Assembly (NCBI RefSeq): GCF_963259705.1
Contig: NC_081841.1
Location: 93,653,059-93,717,058 of the forward strand
Reading direction: 5' to 3'
Length of the DNA: 64,000 nt
Origin: Myotis daubentonii
Taxonomy: Eukaryota; Chordata; Mammalia; Chiroptera; Vespertilionidae
Shown here: positions 60,161 through 64,000 of the stretch, in pieces
Numbering within the stretch: position 1 is the first letter of the stretch
Layout: each line of letters opens with the position of its first letter
Position numbers and translations under genes: made by a program
Notes under the pieces: model-generated
Seen by the model: the letters and a program-made list of their open reading frames with translations, nothing else
What the model was told of the DNA's origin: nothing
The model's database searches: none

Positions 60161-60499
60161 GTGATTAAAGCTTGTAGTCTTTTTAAACTTACAAAGCTAT
60201 TTAAAGAAGATTTAATTTTTGAGCCACTTAGGAAGCACAATTATTGTCATAATTTGTGAAAATTGTAATAATTTTGGATAAGGCTTAACCAGTTTTTTAA
60301 GTTTCTTTGCTGGAAATCCTTAAACTATTTTTAACATGCTGGTTTAGCTGTGATTTTCCCGGTGTTTAGGGGACTAGAACAGATGACTAGTTAAGTGTCC
60401 CTTGTTTCACCATTCTCTGTCTCTGAGCACAGTACCACCTCTGTGGCCAAGCCATTAAGGTGAACAGCTGTAATTGAAACTTTCTGGTTTGTCTTAAAG

Positions 60500-60620
60500 C
60501 CGGATACCAACATTCAGTGTTCAGTTAGCAGTGAAGATATCGAACAAAGCTTCAAAACAAATCCTTGTGGCTCCATTTCTTTTACTACTTCCAAATTCAG
60601 CTACAAGATAGACTTTGCAG
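60500..60620 (+). CDS. PARP11: PARP11 coding exon 3 (rest of WWE domain)
   Basis: 121 nt follow an unusually pyrimidine-poor acceptor (tgtcttaaag) and end GCAG|gtatgt, leaving one nucleotide of a split Glu codon. It encodes PDTNIQCSVSSEDIEQSFKT, continues NPCGSISFTTSKFSYKIDFA and so reaches residue 89. The sequence is collinear with PARP11 of other mammals, with only conservative differences. 'FTTSKFSYKIDF' is the terminal beta-hairpin region of the WWE fold. Confidence 0.97.
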
Positions 60621-61544
60621 GTATGTTGCTTTTTTTCTTAAAGTTGTGTGGTTTTAGTATACGGATATGGTAAAATCTACAGTTCTGAAGATGTATCAAG
60701 GATTAGTTGATACATTTGTGAACAGTGAAGTAAATCCTCTTTGTAATACATACAAGTACCTCTATAAAAATTCAGGATTTAAAATCTTGAGCAACACTGT
60801 CTTTTTATAAAGGAGTGTTTATATGCTGAGACTGATGTAATGCTCCTCTTCTAAGGAACACAAACACTCTAAGCTGTTGTTTTCCTCATGATCCTATCAG
60901 TCTTTTGAAGTAGATAGGAACCTTTTATTTTAAGGACCACTCTGAGAGGTGAAGTGACAAAGTCTGTGATAGTTTTAGACTGAAGTTCAGATGAATGACC
61001 CACCTCTGGGGTCTTTGCCAGAAAATTATTTCTTTAGTGGACATTGCCTTCTGCCCTTTTCTGATTTCATGGGCTCTTTCACAGATTAGCCAGTAATCTG
61101 GAAATCAGCTGCACTTGGGATTTCATTCCTGATTTATGGGCATGATTTGGGGTACTTCTCCTGAAAAACCTGTTGGGTTCAGTCCCTTCACTTTCAAACT
61201 GCTATAGTCCCAGCTCTTTGCTGCTTAGAGGCAAACAGGACCTGGTTGGGGAAGCTTCCTTAATAAAAGTGCATTTTGGTTATTTCACAGCTCAGTCCTC
61301 TAACTGTTCTTCCCAGTGTCTTTATGACAATTAGTAGTGTGTTTCTGTAGGGTAGGGTGGTGAAACCTTAGGAGATTTCCTTGAATGAGCCAAGGCCCAG
61401 AAACGGTAAAGGGGATTGTCCAGTAAGAGGTTGATGCAACCAAATCTCTAATGATCATCATCCCCCAAAGCTTTTTTATCAAGAGTTAAAACCATTAGAT
61501 TCTTACTCTTGACTCACCATAACTTTTTTTCCCCACAGTTATTT
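60621..61544. other. PARP11 intron 3, left part
   Basis: Intronic DNA without a recognisable exon, RNA gene or young repeat. Confidence 0.5.
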
Positions 61545-61867
61545 TCTTTTAACTTTTTATTGATTAAGCGCAGGGGTCCTCAAACTTTTTAAACAGGAGG
61601 CCAGTTCACTGTCCTTCAGACCGTTGGAGGGCCGGATTATAGTTTAAAAAGAAACTATGAACAAATTCGGCAAAAACACCCGGCGGGCCGGATAAATGTT
61701 TTCGGCAGGCCTCATGGGGCCCGCGGGCTGTAGTTTGAGGACCCCTGGATTAAGGTATTACAAATGTGTCTGTATCCCCCCCATTGTCCCCTCATTCCCC
61801 TGGTCTTGCCCTCACCCTCACCCCCTGTTGTCTGCGTCCACTGCTTATGCTTATATGCATGCATACA
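61545..61867 (-). mobile_element. L1 3'UTR fragment, interrupted by a hAT
   Basis: The A-rich tail is on the left ('cttttaactttttattgatt'). After the hAT it resumes with 'attacaaatgtgtctgtatc' and the C-rich L1 3'UTR block, ending where a Ves SINE begins. Confidence 0.7.
61571..61747. mobile_element. Short non-autonomous hAT (OC1-like ends)
   Basis: The ends caggggtcctcaaac and gtttgaggacccctg are perfect inverted repeats. The flank gattaag occurs on both sides (61562-61568 with two extra bases, 61748-61754). It is a different internal deletion product of the family seen at 55779. Confidence 0.92.
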
Positions 61868-62082
61868 AGTATTTTTATTGATTTCAGCGAGGAAGGGAGA
61901 TGGAAGGGAGAGAGAGATAGAAGCATCAATGATGAGAGAGAACCAGGGATCAGCTGCCTCCTGCATGCCTCCTATTGGGGATCAAGCCCATGACCTGAGC
62001 ATGTGTCCTGAACTGGAATCAAACCCAGGACCCTTCAGTCTGCAGGCTGATGCTCTATCCACTGAACCAAACCAGCTAGGGC
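61868..62082 (-). mobile_element. Ves SINE
   Basis: The tail is 'aagtatttttattgatttca' on the left, the head 'actgaaccaaaccagctagg' on the right. Confidence 0.92.
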
Positions 62083-62859
62083 ACCTTAACATTGGATAAA
62101 TAGGCCATCTGCCTTTAAAGGGCCCTGACATTTATCTTTCTCCTGCAGTCTAGACAACAGGTGTCTGGTAGGCATTTTAGTCTGTGTACCGGGGCCAGTT
62201 CTGAAGCCATACCGAGACATAAAGATACGCACAGACTCATATAGGAGATGAAGTTTGTCGAAGCAGATGATTCAGCAAGCTACATGTTTCCGGAAGAATA
62301 TTTTCTAGAAAACATTTTTGCGAAACTTTCAGACAATACAGTTTATTAAAACATTTTTTAATCATCTAGGAGTCACATGTTATGTTGCGGTCAAGTTCCC
62401 CAACCCTCAATATAATGACACTGTTTCAGAAGTATACCTATTAGCACTTCATATATACCATTTACAAAATTAGTCCCTGTTCTGCCACAAGCCAATTCAG
62501 GTTCTCTCTGTAGAAATGGTAAAAAGTGAACTCAGAGGAAGACACTACAGTTTTCACTATGTGAGCTGAGATCTTGCTTTTCCCTGCACCATGGTAATGC
62601 CAGTGTGTACAGAGTCTAGGAGAATACAGACAGGGCAGAACATACTTTATACAGCATTTGCTTGATGGGTGAATCCCTTTGTTTTGGAATGGAATAATGT
62701 CAATTAGATAAGATAACTGACTAGAATCTCACATTCACATCTTTGTGGGAATGTAGAAATGGGCTTGGTAAGTACTGCCACTGCTGAGGCATAGATGAAA
62801 GAAGAAAATAATACTTTTAATTAATTAGTCCTTTGTCACTAGAATCTGTTATGTAAGTA
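62083..62859. other. PARP11 intron 3, middle part
   Basis: Unassigned intron DNA, no exon recognised. Confidence 0.45.
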
Positions 62860-63109
62860 CTAGAGGCCCAGTTCATGAAATTCATGCATTGGGGTGGGGG
62901 TGGGGGGTTCTTCAGCTCGGCCTGCACCCTCTCGCAGTCTGGGAACTGCGGGGGATGTCCGATTGACAGCTTAGGCCTGATTCCCTCGAGCTTGGCCAGG
63001 GGGCAGCTCCTCCATTAAGCATCTGCCCCCTGGTGGTCAGTGTGCGTCATAGCGACCAGTCATTCCACAGTTTAGTTGACTTACATATTGGACTTTTTAT
63101 TATATAGGA
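62860..63109 (-). mobile_element. HeliBat-type Helitron in PARP11 intron 3
   Basis: Plus-strand ctagaggcccagttcatgaa is the 3' end and 'ggactttttattatatagga' the 5' end. The core carries tctgccccctggtggtca (63022-63039). 250 bp, non-autonomous. Confidence 0.9.
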
Positions 63110-63502
63110 TGTATGGAGTCTAGCTAGGTTTTCTATGTTTTGGTTTAGGTATACAATTTAAAGAGAAGGCAAGCAATGTACACATTTTTGAAATTCTGTG
63201 AATTGTACATGTTTTATAATGGTAATGTATTTTTTAAAATCATTTCCAAATACTTTGGAGAAATCATGTAGTTTCCACTTAATAAGCATCTAGAATATTC
63301 AGTATTATAATTTCTTTCTCTTTCTAGTACTCTTAATTTTCCTAAGTTTAGAATTCTTCTAGTTTAATGTCACTTTAACCTAAGGATTATATAGAAAAGG
63401 ATTGACCCTGCCTACTGAGCCGCATATGGTATTAGCATTCTTTTGTCTGAGAGTAGATCAAGCAATGAAGCCATCCTCCCCGAATAGCGCTTTTATGACA
63501 TG

Positions 63503-63534
63503 ATAGATAGGTAGGTAGGTAGTAGGTAGGTAGG

Positions 63535-63578
<44 letters not shown>
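63503..63578. repeat. (GGTA/GATA)n microsatellite
   Basis: TAGG units pass into a pure TAGA run, 140 bp upstream of PARP11 exon 4. Confidence 0.95.
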
Positions 63579-63719
63579 AAGAAAAGTATCTTAATGCACT
63601 ATGTTTGTCAGTGACTCCCAAAATTCTGTGATTCGTGTAGGGTGGCTATACATCTTCGTGACAATTTATAGCACAGTATGTTTCTGTGACTTATCTAACA
63701 TCTTTGTCTTTGTATACAG

Positions 63720-63795
63720 AAATGAAGCAAGTGAATCTTACTACTGGAAAACAGCGCTTAATAAAAAGAGCCCCCTTTTCTATCAGTGCTTTCAG
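63720..63795 (+). CDS. PARP11: PARP11 coding exon 4
   Basis: 76 nt between a tgtatacag acceptor and a gtacgg donor. It completes the split Glu codon and encodes MKQVNLTTGKQRLIKRAPFS then ISAF, to about residue 114, ending with a two-base part codon (AG). This segment closes the WWE domain and starts the linker to the ADP-ribosyltransferase domain. That domain, with the family H-Y-I-type catalytic triad, lies beyond the window. No defect is seen. Confidence 0.96.
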
Positions 63796-64000
63796 GTACG
63801 GTAACGCGAATAGGGGTAGAAAGATTGGGCTTTTCCTCTCTCTTCTCTTTCTTAATATTTGATAGAGGAACAAATAGACTGAAAATGTTTTGGTAGGTTA
63901 CTTAATGATCTTAATATTGATCCTTTCAGTACTGAATTGCACCTTACTTGATGAAATAGCAATATTATTATTTTATGCCCATGTTTCCTTTCGTCACACA
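63796..64000 (+). other. PARP11: Start of PARP11 intron 4
   Basis: Intronic sequence to the window edge. The gene continues to the right. Confidence 0.85.

Overview
This is nuclear DNA of a mammal, almost certainly a vesper bat (Vespertilionidae). Three things point there: many HeliBat-type Helitrons (TC...CTAG ends with a GTGCAC-type subterminal hairpin), a burst of rolling-circle transposition known in vesper bats; many tRNA-derived Ves SINEs; and short hAT and mariner elements on top of old L1, L2, CR1/L3 and MIR. Species is not resolved. Base composition, splice signals and about 36 kb of repeat-filled intron all fit a mammalian chromosome. The only functional gene I can support is the 5' part of PARP11, a mono-ADP-ribosyltransferase, on the + strand. 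It has a CpG-rich promoter (about 22.9-23.3 kb), coding exon 1 (23310-23327), a 36.2 kb intron 1, exon 2 (59534-59662), exon 3 (60500-60620) and exon 4 (63720-63795). These encode the N-terminus and WWE domain, and the catalytic part lies beyond the right edge. Layout: 1-22.9 kb is intergenic. It holds CR1/L3 and L2 relics (the L2 is split by a Helitron and TA-microsatellite cluster at 2.1-4.1 kb), Ves SINEs, a truncated U2 snRNA retropseudogene with perfect 17-bp target duplications, a CTCF-like motif, a hAT, a Helitron, and an old L1 carrying a solo LTR. 22.9-23.5 kb is the PARP11 promoter and exon 1. In intron 1, 24-33.7 kb holds a long-TIR DNA transposon, L2 relics, a mariner MITE and, at 27240-28857, a composite retroelement with 13-bp target duplications. 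That element joins L1 5'UTR-like sequence, a GOSR2 cDNA fragment, a GC-rich 20-bp VNTR, an unassigned segment and an L1 3' end, an architecture resembling SVA/LAVA elements. 33.8-42.0 kb is one old + strand L1 broken by SINEs, a head-to-tail Helitron array, a solo LTR and another Helitron. 42.4-55 kb is one old - strand L1 into which Helitrons, two younger L1s (one with a 5' inversion, one internally deleted) and SINEs are nested. 55.7-64 kb has two short hAT elements, further SINE/L1/MIR copies and PARP11 exons 2-4. The most notable signals are the composite L1-GOSR2-VNTR retroelement, the modular head-to-tail Helitrons with a 47-bp minisatellite, and a CTCF-like motif carried repeatedly by the Helitrons.
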